From positions 124,001-188,000 of the forward strand of contig CANMPD010000001.1 in the NCBI GenBank assembly GCA_947499635.1: a stretch of DNA of 64,000 nucleotides. The letters are read 5' to 3'. Made by a program: the position numbers and the translations under genes. Positions 47,363 through 55,617 of this stretch are shown piece by piece. The notes under the pieces were generated by a model. It searched no databases, was not told where the DNA came from, and was given only the letters and a program-made list of their open reading frames with translations. Positions within the stretch are counted from its first letter, which is position 1. Each line of letters opens with the position of its first letter. This DNA is from an uncultured Paracoccaceae bacterium (GTDB taxonomy: Bacteria; Pseudomonadota; Alphaproteobacteria; Rhodobacterales; Rhodobacteraceae).

Positions 47363-48085
47363 ATGGGTTGTTCAATTTTCAAGATTTTTGTTGGGGGCGC
47401 TGTTGGTACCCTACTAAGTATATTGCCTTTGCACGCTCAACAAGAGGTTAACAATAATCCTATTGTTGTTGAGTTATATACCTCACAAGGGTGCTCATCA
47501 TGCCCACCTGCGGATAGGCTGCTTCATAAATTGTCTGAAACGCGGACTGATATTCTTCCCTTGGCGTTACACGTCGATTATTGGGATTATATCGGGTGGA
47601 AGGACAGTTTTGCTGATCCCGAAAATTCACATCGTCAACGTGTGTATGCCCATGTCGCAGGGCGCAATATGATATATACGCCGCAAATGATTGTTATGGG
47701 ACAAGATGATATCATAGGGACAAATGAAGACCAGTTAACAAGGGCGGTCGCAAATCACCTGTCTCGCCGTTCTTCGGTTAATTTAAAAGTTGTTGAGACA
47801 GAGGGAAATGTTTTCGTCAAAATTTCTGCGGAAAAACCGAGCGTTCCATCAACGGTTGTCTTAGTTCAGTATGCACCGTCACGAACCGTGAATATATTAC
47901 GCGGTGAACTGGCAGGCCATACGTTGGAGTATACTAATATTGTCGAAAACCTTGACACGATAGCCACTTGGGATGGGAAAAGTCAGATTACGATACCGGT
48001 GTCTACAATCCCAGGACTAAAAGCTGCCGTTTTAGTACAGCAGCAAAATCAGGGTGCGATTTTATCTGCTGTTCGGATTCCTTGA
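47363..48085 (+). CDS. DUF1223 secreted thioredoxin-like protein
   Basis: A 240-residue protein with an N-terminal signal peptide (FKIFVGGAVGTLLSILPLHAQ) and a thioredoxin-like start VVELYTSQGCSSCPPADRLL that keeps a CSSC pair. The DUF1223 motifs LPLALHVDYWDYIGWKDSFADP and YTPQMIVMGQDDIIG are clear. It is periplasmic and probably acts on thiols; the biological role is unknown. GGAG lies seven bases before ATG 47363. It follows the ccm operon after a gap. Confidence 0.9.
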   Translation: MGCSIFKIFVGGAVGTLLSILPLHAQQEVNNNPIVVELYTSQGCSSCPPADRLLHKLSETRTDILPLALHVDYWDYIGWKDSFADPENSHRQRVYAHVAGRNMIYTPQMIVMGQDDIIGTNEDQLTRAVANHLSRRSSVNLKVVETEGNVFVKISAEKPSVPSTVVLVQYAPSRTVNILRGELAGHTLEYTNIVENLDTIATWDGKSQITIPVSTIPGLKAAVLVQQQNQGAILSAVRIP

Positions 48086-48125
48086 TTTAATAACGCATGT
48101 AATTCAATGACTTATTAGAAGTATC

Positions 48126-49022
48126 TTATTTGCGTTTTTTAACTTTCCAACGTTTGTGTACCCAAAACCATTGCCCCATATGTTGACGAATTTGTGTCTC
48201 GAGATCCTGGGTGACAGCTTGTGTCATCGTGACTGGATCCGAATGAGGGATTTCATCAGCAAAAATAATCTTGAAATCCAAGCCGTTTTGGTCACGCAGG
48301 GCATAAACCGGTATAAAGACAGCATTATATTTTAAGGCAAGTTCAGCGGGAACCAAGGATGTCATTGCGGGTTTCCCGAAAAACTCGATTTCTTCCCCGC
48401 CATAGGTATGCAAGTCAGAAACAATAGCAATGACGCCGCCTTTTCTGAGGTGGCGTACCATTTCGATCATACCGCGTTTGCCTTGTTCAAACAGCGGTTT
48501 CCCGGTTGTTTCCATTGCTTGTACGTAATGTTCGTTAAAATACGGATTGGCCATCCGTCTGTACAGCGCCCCCAGCGGGAACCCCATTTGCAAGAGTTTA
48601 GAACGCGCGGCGTCGTAATTTCCAAAGTGTCCAGTGATCAATACTGCTGGTCGACCCGCTTTTTGTGCATCTATCAACGTTTGAAAACTGTCGCCTTGAA
48701 TTTGTGCGGCCTTCGCGCGTGTCCAAAACGGTTGGCCAGCATAAATTTCAGCAAGAACGCGTCCGATATTGTCACTAACATCATGACAAATTTTGGTAAC
48801 TTCAGGTTCAACGAGTTCTGGAAATGTATGCTTTAGATTGTTTCTGATGCGTCGGTGATATCCAAGAGCAGGCGAAATTTTACGTAAGACTGCGCCCATA
48901 AGAGGGACGCGCTTGTCATAGGGAACACAGTTTAAGCACCCGAAAACACCACGTAGGATAAGGTTTGTCGCAAAATATTGCGCGTGTTGACGTTTAGTAA
49001 GCTGTGATGGGTCACGAGGCAT
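48126..49022 (-). CDS. LpxL/HtrB-family lipid A acyltransferase
   Basis: A 298-residue lysophospholipid acyltransferase superfamily protein that adds a secondary acyl chain to lipid A. The catalytic motif is HFGNYD (consensus HX4D), followed by YRRMANPYFNEH, IVSDLHTYGGEEIEFFGKPA and VPAELALKYNAVFIPVYALR. The N-terminal LILRGVFGCLNCVPYDKRVPLMGAVLRKI is a membrane-associated helix. Monocistronic. Chain specificity is unknown. Confidence 0.9.
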   Translation of the reverse strand: MPRDPSQLTKRQHAQYFATNLILRGVFGCLNCVPYDKRVPLMGAVLRKISPALGYHRRIRNNLKHTFPELVEPEVTKICHDVSDNIGRVLAEIYAGQPFWTRAKAAQIQGDSFQTLIDAQKAGRPAVLITGHFGNYDAARSKLLQMGFPLGALYRRMANPYFNEHYVQAMETTGKPLFEQGKRGMIEMVRHLRKGGVIAIVSDLHTYGGEEIEFFGKPAMTSLVPAELALKYNAVFIPVYALRDQNGLDFKIIFADEIPHSDPVTMTQAVTQDLETQIRQHMGQWFWVHKRWKVKKRK

Positions 49023-49092
49023 ATTGGGTTCTCGAAAGCAGTCAATGAACAGGTAAGATAAAGCCTTACTCTGTTAATTCCTAGACAGCAAG

Positions 49093-49122
49093 AAACCCGC
49101 TTAGATGACTAAGCGGGTTTTT
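49093..49122. terminator. Bidirectional hairpin between LpxL-type and FliG-like genes
   Basis: AAACCCGCTTAG (49093-49104) pairs with CTAAGCGGGTTT (49109-49120) around ATGA, with T residues after it on the plus strand and a TTTCTT run on the minus strand. It ends the FliG-like transcript. Confidence 0.88.
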
Positions 49123-49152
49123 ACTGTAATTATAGCAGACTGTGCGCTGACC

Positions 49153-50280
49153 TTATTCGTCTTCTTCACCGTCTTCTTCGTCTTTTAGATCAATCTCGCC
49201 ATTGGCTACCAATTCGCGGAGCATCCCAACAATCATAGACATTGCTGCTTCTCCGGCCTCTTGTTTTACTTTTCCGAGGTTGGAAGCTTCTTCTCTCAAG
49301 TTTTGCGCCATACGGCTCGACATGTTCTCGAGCAGGAAGTTACAGGATGCGACATCATCTTCGTCTGTAGCGTAAGCAATAACAGTCATAAGGTCCTGTG
49401 GCGTCGCGGCCCGGATAATCTGTTGAACATCCATTTTGTCGACACGTTTTTTGATCAACGCAAATGTAAAGACAGATTTTCGAACATCTTGTGCGAACTC
49501 TTCATCCTCTTCATCAAGCGCGGTCAAAACCTCTTCGCGCTTATCCGACAAGGATTCGGTCAAGATAGCACCAACACGCGCACCTGGAGTTTGGTCGAAT
49601 GCAACAGGAGGACGTGCATCTACCTGCGCAGCGAGAGCCATACCGATTTTATCGACTGTCTCGGGCGTAACACTGCTTGTTTGACTGACAGCATATGTGA
49701 TTTTGCGCGCAAGTGGTCCTGGCAAATGTTGTAGCATTTTGGCAGCCAGCCCAGTGTCGAGTTTGGATAGCATCACTGCTGCCACCTCGATGCTTTCTGC
49801 TTGAGCTAATTCTGCAAGCTCCTCTGGCGCTAAACTTCGCAGTCGATCCCATGGATCGCCAAATTGACGCACACCTGCTTCGCGACGTAGGCGCGCATAG
49901 GTGTGATTGCTGATTTTCCCTTCCATGGCAGTTAGCGCACCGGCCAAGCCATTTGGAAAGGAAAGCCCGATATTTTCAAGCTGCGCTGCAAATTCTTCAG
50001 CAACAGAATGTAATGTTTGGCGGTCTACCAAACGCATTTGTCCCATTTGCTTTGTCAACTCAAGCTGAAGGGACTCTGGAAGATCATCCAGAGGTATATC
50101 TGTACCTTGGTTTAACAAAAGCCGCACGACTATTGCGGCTTTTGCTTTACCAGAAAGTTGACTTGTTGCCCCCGAAGAAGGCAAACTTGGTGGTGGTGGT
50201 GCTGCTGCCATGTCTCCAAGAGGTCCGCCAAAATCGGATCCCCCCAAGGGTGGCAGCGCTAAAGCTGTAGATTGTTCCAT
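49153..50280 (-). CDS. FliG-like protein, orphan copy
   Basis: A 375-residue protein whose middle and C-terminal parts resemble the flagellar rotor protein FliG: KAAIVVRLLLNQG at the domain start, LAELAQAESIEVAAVMLSKLD and LARKITYAVSQTSSVTPETVDKIG in the ARM_M region, and FTFALIKKRVDKMDVQQIIRAATPQDLMTVIAYA and MSSRMAQNLREEASNLGKV in the C-terminal region. The canonical EHPQ motif is replaced by a QAES sequence. A Pro/Gly-rich N-terminus and an acidic C-terminal tail (KDEEDGEEDE) are odd. No other flagellar gene is within the window. The gene is a single unit between terminators. Confidence 0.78.
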   Translation of the reverse strand: MEQSTALALPPLGGSDFGGPLGDMAAAPPPPSLPSSGATSQLSGKAKAAIVVRLLLNQGTDIPLDDLPESLQLELTKQMGQMRLVDRQTLHSVAEEFAAQLENIGLSFPNGLAGALTAMEGKISNHTYARLRREAGVRQFGDPWDRLRSLAPEELAELAQAESIEVAAVMLSKLDTGLAAKMLQHLPGPLARKITYAVSQTSSVTPETVDKIGMALAAQVDARPPVAFDQTPGARVGAILTESLSDKREEVLTALDEEDEEFAQDVRKSVFTFALIKKRVDKMDVQQIIRAATPQDLMTVIAYATDEDDVASCNFLLENMSSRMAQNLREEASNLGKVKQEAGEAAMSMIVGMLRELVANGEIDLKDEEDGEEDE

Positions 50281-50356
50281 TCTTGAACCTTACCCAAAAA
50301 GATTCTCTTTCCGTCAGGATCAACATAACTCAACAGCTGTAAAGAAAGCCTGAACC

Positions 50357-50890
50357 TTAATAGTTAACGGTCACACCAGTTTCTAAGGCTTGACGTAGGG
50401 AGGCTTCGGCCCAAGTTCCTTCTCCACCGCGCGCGCGAATTTCTTTCCACTGAGCGAGAGCTTGGCCATAATATCCTTTTTCAACAAAGCCTTGAGCCAT
50501 GTATGATCGTGCGAGGATGTTATCGGGATTTTGTGCAATTGCTTGCTCATAAAACTCGTTAGCGAGGTCTGTTCGGCCGAGCTTGCGATTGGTGAAGCCC
50601 CAATATGTCAAAACACGACTGTCGGTTTGATTAGGAAGCGCAGCTAACACAGCCTGAGAATCCTCGAAGCGGTTTAAGTAAGCAAGCTCGCGTGCTGCTT
50701 CAAGCAATTCATCCGCGTTCATCGACGATTGTTCTGGTTTGATACATTTGCCAGTTTCTTTGTCAAAAACGCGCTTGCCCCAGCATTTTTTAGTACCTTC
50801 AGACGGCTTTGGTGGTTCTGAACTATCACTGCCAGCAGCAAAAGCAACGCCGGGCAAAGAAAGGGCAAGAGCAAGGATGATAGTACGCAT
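50357..50890 (-). CDS. Secreted TPR protein
   Basis: A 177-residue protein with a signal peptide (IILALALSLPGVAFAAG), a short Cys-containing segment (KCWGKRVFDKETGKCIKPEQ) and about three TPR-like helix pairs (ELAYLNRFEDSQAVLAALP, YWGFTNRKLGRTDLANEFYEQAIAQNP, SYMAQGFVEKGYYGQALAQWKEI). Likely periplasmic. No specific partner can be named. It lies 77 bases downstream of the FliG-like gene on the same strand. Confidence 0.82.
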   Translation of the reverse strand: MRTIILALALSLPGVAFAAGSDSSEPPKPSEGTKKCWGKRVFDKETGKCIKPEQSSMNADELLEAARELAYLNRFEDSQAVLAALPNQTDSRVLTYWGFTNRKLGRTDLANEFYEQAIAQNPDNILARSYMAQGFVEKGYYGQALAQWKEIRARGGEGTWAEASLRQALETGVTVNY

Positions 50891-50975
50891 GAAAGTATCT
50901 CCTGTTAAACGTATATAGCTTAGTACTCTTCAGATGTGTTTTGGTTCAAAATTAATCATAACAAAGCTGTGAAAT

Positions 50976-51006
50976 AAAAAAACCTGCTACATCACTGTAG
51001 CAGGTT
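50976..51006 (-). terminator. Rho-independent terminator after purB
   Basis: On the minus strand AACCTGCTACA and TGTAGCAGGTT (complements of 51006-50996 and 50991-50981) pair around GTGA, and a T run follows. It ends the purB transcript. Confidence 0.92.
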
Positions 51007-51030
51007 CATGTTCATCACAAGATCTGAAAC

Positions 51031-52335
51031 TTACTCGCCGAAAACACGTTTGAAAATCGTGTCTACATGCTTTGTATGATAGCCAAGATCAAATTTCTCT
51101 TCGATCTCCTCAACAGAGAGTGCGGCGAGAACTTCTGCGTCCCCCAGAAGTTCGGTTTTAAAGTCTTTGCCTTCCTCCCAGACCTTCATCGCATTGCGTT
51201 GCACTAAGCGGTAAGCATCTTCGCGCGAGACACCGTTTTGGGTCAAGGCGAGCAAAACACGTTGTGACATAACAAGTCCACGGAACTTGTTCATGTTGGC
51301 GAGCATGTTCTCGGGGTAGATAACAAGATTTTCGACAACTGTGGTCAAACGAGATAATGCGAAATCGAGCGTTACGGTGGTGTCTGGTCCAATGTTACGC
51401 TCCACGGAGGAGTGAGAGATGTCGCGTTCGTGCCACAATGCTACATTTTCCATGGCAGGAATGACGGCCATACGTACAAGACGTGCAAGACCGGTCAGGT
51501 TTTCGGTCAACACAGGGTTACGTTTGTGCGGCATCGCGGATGAACCTTTCTGGCCTTTGGAGAAAAACTCCTCGGCTTCCAGAACTTCGGTCCGCTGCAT
51601 ATGACGAATTTCAGTGGCGACATTTTCAATCGACGAGCCAACAACCCCCAATGCGGCAAAGAACGCAGCATGGCGATCGCGCGGTATAACCTGAGTTGAA
51701 ACGGGTTCCGCATGTAATCCAAGCTGTTCGCAAACATATTCTTCGACGCGTGGGTCGATATTCGCAAAAGTACCAACAGCGCCGGAAATTGCACCCGTCG
51801 CAATCTCGTCACGGGCCACTTTTAACCGTTTCAGGTTTCGATCCATTTCAGCATAGAACCGTGCAAAGGTCAGACCCATTGTTGTCGGTTCTGCGTGAAT
51901 ACCATGTGAACGACCAATACGTACGGTCTCTTTGTGCTCGATTGCGCGCTTTTTCAGTGCGGTGAGCAGCTTTTCGGTGTCTGCAATCAGGATATCGGCA
52001 GCACGTGTGAGCTGGACATTAAAGCAGGTGTCTAGAACATCAGAAGAAGTCATGCCCTGGTGAACAAAGCGCGCTTCGTCTGAACCGATATGCTCTGCAA
52101 GATGTGTTAAAAATGCGATGACGTCGTGTTTGGTGACGGCTTCGATTTCGTCGATACGTGCAACGTCGAACTGGACGTCTTTGGCTTTCCAAACGGCATC
52201 CGCATTTTCGCGCGGAATAACGCCAAGATTCGCCATGGCTTCGCAGGCGTGAGCTTCGATTTCGTACCAAATGCGGAACTTGGTCTCAGGAGACCAGATA
52301 GCAACCATTTCTGGGCGGGAATAGCGGGGGATCAT
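51031..52335 (-). CDS. purB: Adenylosuccinate lyase
   Basis: A 434-residue enzyme of the fumarase/argininosuccinate lyase superfamily acting twice in purine synthesis (SAICAR to AICAR and adenylosuccinate to AMP). The signature GSSAMPHKRNPV, plus MTSSDVLDTCFNVQL and RSHGIHAEPTTMG, are present. GAGGTG lies 10 bases before ATG 52335. The frame extends to 52689 but the added 118 residues are unrelated and Arg/Ser-rich, so it is not used. Confidence 0.96.
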   Translation of the reverse strand: MIPRYSRPEMVAIWSPETKFRIWYEIEAHACEAMANLGVIPRENADAVWKAKDVQFDVARIDEIEAVTKHDVIAFLTHLAEHIGSDEARFVHQGMTSSDVLDTCFNVQLTRAADILIADTEKLLTALKKRAIEHKETVRIGRSHGIHAEPTTMGLTFARFYAEMDRNLKRLKVARDEIATGAISGAVGTFANIDPRVEEYVCEQLGLHAEPVSTQVIPRDRHAAFFAALGVVGSSIENVATEIRHMQRTEVLEAEEFFSKGQKGSSAMPHKRNPVLTENLTGLARLVRMAVIPAMENVALWHERDISHSSVERNIGPDTTVTLDFALSRLTTVVENLVIYPENMLANMNKFRGLVMSQRVLLALTQNGVSREDAYRLVQRNAMKVWEEGKDFKTELLGDAEVLAALSVEEIEEKFDLGYHTKHVDTIFKRVFGE

Positions 52336-52745
52336 CGGTGAAGTCACCTCTATGTATGGGATCAGCAATTGCCTGCGTGATAAGCGAGCTTGCGGTAAAC
52401 GGCAAGTGGAGGCGCTCAACGCGGTGATAATCTTGTAAAAGAAAACACATATAAGCTTTGATGAGGAAGGGGCAGACGAATACCGAGGGAGGGCTGCGTT
52501 CTCTGATTGCGGAAATGGCTGAGCAGATAGACCTAAAATAACAAAGTGTCCGCGAGCGTAAGTATGAAAGTAGGCACGAAGGGCCCTATACATCCTCCAA
52601 CGAGGCAGTAAATTTTGGAATTTACTGCAAGTACGATGAGAACATAACGCTATGGGGTAGGCGGTGGGTACAGCGACGCCACGTGTCACACAGGTGAGAG
52701 ATGATCCGTATGTCCCTGTAAAAAGATGACATTCGCAATAATTTC
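52336..52745. other. Intergenic region with a perfect hairpin
   Basis: Lies between purB and the GntR gene (both minus). GCAGTAAATT (52605-52614) pairs exactly with AATTTACTGC (52619-52628) around TTGG. No T tract follows. No gene is recognised. Confidence 0.45.
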
Positions 52746-53534
52746 TTACGGAGTTCGTGGTACATATTTTTTGTCTGAAATAGATTCACGATGCCGGCGT
52801 TCGAATTCTGTTTCGATCAATTTTAGAATGTAATCTATGTGCTGCTGTGCCGCTTTTTCCGCTTCTGATGGCTGTGCCTTACAGATGGCATTTACGATGG
52901 CTTCATGTTGCTGAAACAGATCATCCGAGACGGTGCTTATGTCTAAGACCTCGTTGCGGTTATAAAATAAAGTACTTTTATTTAGCGAATAGAGCCCCGT
53001 CATCATATGGGTCAAGGTTCGATTATGTGCCGCAAATACGATTGAGTGATGTAGCGTAAGATCAAGTTCTGAAGCTCGTTCAGGATTACCCTCTTGGTCT
53101 GCGGCTTGCATTTCCGCGAGGATTTCTTGTAATTCATCACGATCTCGCGTCGTTGCGCGATTTGCAGCCAACCGAGCGGCAAACCCTTCTTTTTCACGTC
53201 TATATTCCAGATTGTCGCGGATCGCGGAAGGGCTGCGATTATACAGAGCTATGAGAGCCGGTGACATGATATCTCCACCCAGCTTTGCAATATAGACGCC
53301 GTCTTTTGCAACGATATTAACTAAACCGTCCTCGCTTAACTGCTGCAGGGCCTGGCGAACCTTTGGACGAGAAATCCCCATTTGCTCCGCGAGCTCGCGC
53401 TCACCCGGTAACATGTCGTTCTCTCTTAGGACACCGGACAGGATCAATTCTTCGATTTGAATCACTGCTGCGTCCGAAAGGGACGGGTTGTCGATTCGGT
53501 CGAATAGGCGTCCGGGCGCGTTTTTCTTTCGCAT
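52746..53534 (-). CDS. GntR-family regulator, FadR/FCD type
   Basis: A 262-residue transcription factor. The winged helix lies at about residues 20-85 (ILSGVLRENDMLPGERELAEQMGISRPKVRQALQQLSEDGLV). The FCD effector domain includes LDLTLHHSIVFAAHNRTLTHM, LFQQHEAIVNAI and KAAQQHIDYILK, whose Asp and His residues bind metal. It resembles lactate/pyruvate/glycolate sensors (LldR/PdhR type) in overall form. It is divergent from the TRAP operon, with a palindrome at 53628-53674 in between. I infer that it represses the operon. Confidence 0.9.
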   Translation of the reverse strand: MRKKNAPGRLFDRIDNPSLSDAAVIQIEELILSGVLRENDMLPGERELAEQMGISRPKVRQALQQLSEDGLVNIVAKDGVYIAKLGGDIMSPALIALYNRSPSAIRDNLEYRREKEGFAARLAANRATTRDRDELQEILAEMQAADQEGNPERASELDLTLHHSIVFAAHNRTLTHMMTGLYSLNKSTLFYNRNEVLDISTVSDDLFQQHEAIVNAICKAQPSEAEKAAQQHIDYILKLIETEFERRHRESISDKKYVPRTP

Positions 53535-53627
53535 TGCACTGCTCCGTATGGCGCGGCGTGGTCGTTATCTGCTTTGTATTGGCGCAGAATGCATCTGAAA
53601 ACAACGGCATTCACGATTTCTCGTGTT

Positions 53628-53674
53628 CTGGTAAATAAACTTGACCTTAAATTCTGGTTAAGTTTATTTACCAG
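53628..53674. promoter_or_regulatory. Long palindromic operator between the GntR regulator and the TRAP operon
   Basis: CTGGTAAATAAACTT (53628-53642) and AAGTTTATTTACCAG (53660-53674) are exact inverted repeats of 15 bases about an axis near 53651, with partial pairing continuing inside (ACC/GGT). Each half contains a TGGT-N-ACC unit of the kind bound by FadR-family proteins, so two dimers may bind. Regulator identity is inference. Confidence 0.72.
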
Positions 53675-53737
53675 TATGCACCAAGTGGCGTTACGAATTG
53701 TCGGAGCCGCGTGGGAGCTACCGAAAGGGAGGAAACA

Positions 53738-54775
53738 ATGAAGAACTTTGTAACAACAGCTGTGGCTGGCCTTGCGATGACGGCAACAGCCTCCGCGCAA
53801 GACACTTTGGAAATGACATCTGCATTCGGGCGCAACTTGCCAATTCTAGGCACTGCAGCGGTCGATTTCGTTGAAAAAATCAACGGCATTTCTACAGAAG
53901 TTGAATTTGAACATTTTGATCCAAACGAGCTGGTTCCGACACTCGAGGCGTTAGATGCTGTATCCAACGGATCCATCGATGCAGCCTATGCAACAACAGG
54001 CTATTGGCAGGGTAAAATCAACGCTGCATCTCTTTTCGCTGCGGTGCCTTTTGGCCCTGAAGCTGGTGAATTTATGGGCTGGATTCTCTATGATGACGGC
54101 GCGCGCTATTGGCAGCAGATGTATGACGACAATGGTTACAATGTAAAAACATTGCCATGCGGGATTATTGCTCCAGAAACATCGGGCTGGTTCAAAGAAG
54201 AAATCAACACCGTCGAGGATCTACAGGGGCTGAACATGCGTTTCTTTGGCCTTGGTGCGAAGGTCATGGAAAACTTGGGCGTTTCTACATCGCTTCTGGG
54301 GGCTTCTGACATTTTCCCTGCACTTGAGCGGGGCGCTATTGATGCGACCGAGTTCTCAATGCCACTCATCGATGCGCGTCTTGGGTTCCACAAAATCGCA
54401 AGCTACAACTACTTTCCTGGCTGGCACCAACCTTCGACATTGTTTGAGCTTTTGATCAATCAGGACGTCTGGGACGATCTTGGGGAAGTTGCGCAAAATC
54501 AGATTGAGGTTGCGTGTCTTGCAAATATCACGACCAACTTTGCCGAAGGCGAAGCAACAAACTTTGCTGCAATGGTGGATAATGTCGAGAACAATGGTGT
54601 GATCATCAAGCAGTGGCCTGATGAAATTATGACTGCGTTCAAAGAATCTTGGGCAGACGTCGTAGCTGATCTCGCAGAAGATGATCCTTTCTTCCAAGAG
54701 GTTTGGGCTGACCTGCAGGAATTCCGCGAAGGGCATTCTGTTTGGTCCACGTCTATCTACCTGCCGCGTCAATAA
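53738..54775 (+). CDS. TRAP transporter substrate-binding protein (DctP family)
   Basis: A 345-residue periplasmic binding protein. The signal peptide is KNFVTTAVAGLAMTATASA cleaved before QDT. DctP-type residues include the conserved Arg in LQGLNMRFFGLGAKVMENLG and the region ALERGAIDATEFSMPLIDA. GGGAGG precedes ATG 53738. It belongs with the two permease genes downstream; the substrate is likely a 2-hydroxyacid or similar carboxylate given the adjacent oxidase. Confidence 0.92.
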   Translation: MKNFVTTAVAGLAMTATASAQDTLEMTSAFGRNLPILGTAAVDFVEKINGISTEVEFEHFDPNELVPTLEALDAVSNGSIDAAYATTGYWQGKINAASLFAAVPFGPEAGEFMGWILYDDGARYWQQMYDDNGYNVKTLPCGIIAPETSGWFKEEINTVEDLQGLNMRFFGLGAKVMENLGVSTSLLGASDIFPALERGAIDATEFSMPLIDARLGFHKIASYNYFPGWHQPSTLFELLINQDVWDDLGEVAQNQIEVACLANITTNFAEGEATNFAAMVDNVENNGVIIKQWPDEIMTAFKESWADVVADLAEDDPFFQEVWADLQEFREGHSVWSTSIYLPRQ

Positions 54776-54847
54776 TAACAAAACCAGACTAGGGCGGCGT
54801 GCAAACATGCCGCCCTTATTGTTTGGTAAGGGGAGGAATCCATTAAA

Positions 54848-55612
54848 ATGTCAGGACAAATAGATATTTCGACTGTTCCGCATGCCGACAGCGATAATAC
54901 ACATCAAACAGTTTTCGACCGCTTGGTTGTGTTTGTATCCAGTATAACAAGCTGGCTGTTTCCTATTCTTATGATTGCGATTACGGCTCAGGTGATCATG
55001 CGGAAAATGGGTCATAACCAAGCGTGGTTGGATGATGCACAATGGTGGATCTATGGCTTTGCAATGACAGTCGGTTTTTCCTATGCGATCACGACACAAA
55101 GCCATGTGCGCGTTGATATTTTACATCAGCATTTCAGTAAAACAAAGAAAGCCAAACTCGAAGTTTTCGGGCTTGGATGGTTGTTATTGCCATTCTTGAT
55201 AATCATGGCGGATGTTTTGTTTCACTATGGCTGGGCATCGTTTACGGCCGGCGAAGGCTCAAGCAGCGCGAATGGTCTGCATAAGCTCTATCTTTTAAAG
55301 CTCAGTCTGCCTGCCTTGTTTGTACTCGCTATACTAGCATCCACATCAATGATGTATCGCCACTTGTTGGTGTTTGCCAGTGGTCGTCTTTGGACAGTGC
55401 TGATTGGTATGTTCCCGGCTGCGTGGTTCTTAGCGGAACGGTTTTGTTTCTACGGTCTTTGGTGGTTCATCCGTGTAACGAACGGTGAAATCGAAGTTCG
55501 CCGAATTTCACGCGAGCCTCTGATCGCACATACCCTTTGGTACGGGCTCGTCATTGTCCTTGTCGCCATCATCATCAGTTTCGGCTTAAGCCGTCGTGTG
55601 TCTAAAGGATAA
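54848..55612 (+). CDS. TRAP transporter small permease (DctQ family), extended
   Basis: A 254-residue membrane protein. The DctQ core spans about residues 25-180 with four helices and the motif AQWWIYGFAMTVGFSYAITTQSHVRVDILH. The C-terminal extension has further hydrophobic segments (WTVLIGMFPAAWFLAERF and TLWYGLVIVLVAIIISFG), longer than the usual 160-190 residues. It stops 5 bases before the large permease gene. Confidence 0.9.
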   Translation: MSGQIDISTVPHADSDNTHQTVFDRLVVFVSSITSWLFPILMIAITAQVIMRKMGHNQAWLDDAQWWIYGFAMTVGFSYAITTQSHVRVDILHQHFSKTKKAKLEVFGLGWLLLPFLIIMADVLFHYGWASFTAGEGSSSANGLHKLYLLKLSLPALFVLAILASTSMMYRHLLVFASGRLWTVLIGMFPAAWFLAERFCFYGLWWFIRVTNGEIEVRRISREPLIAHTLWYGLVIVLVAIIISFGLSRRVSKG

Positions 55613-55617
55613 AGACC

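Noticed and set aside
52336-52689. 118-residue N-terminal extension of purB
   Set aside because: It has no similarity to PurB, and GAGGTG supports ATG 52335.
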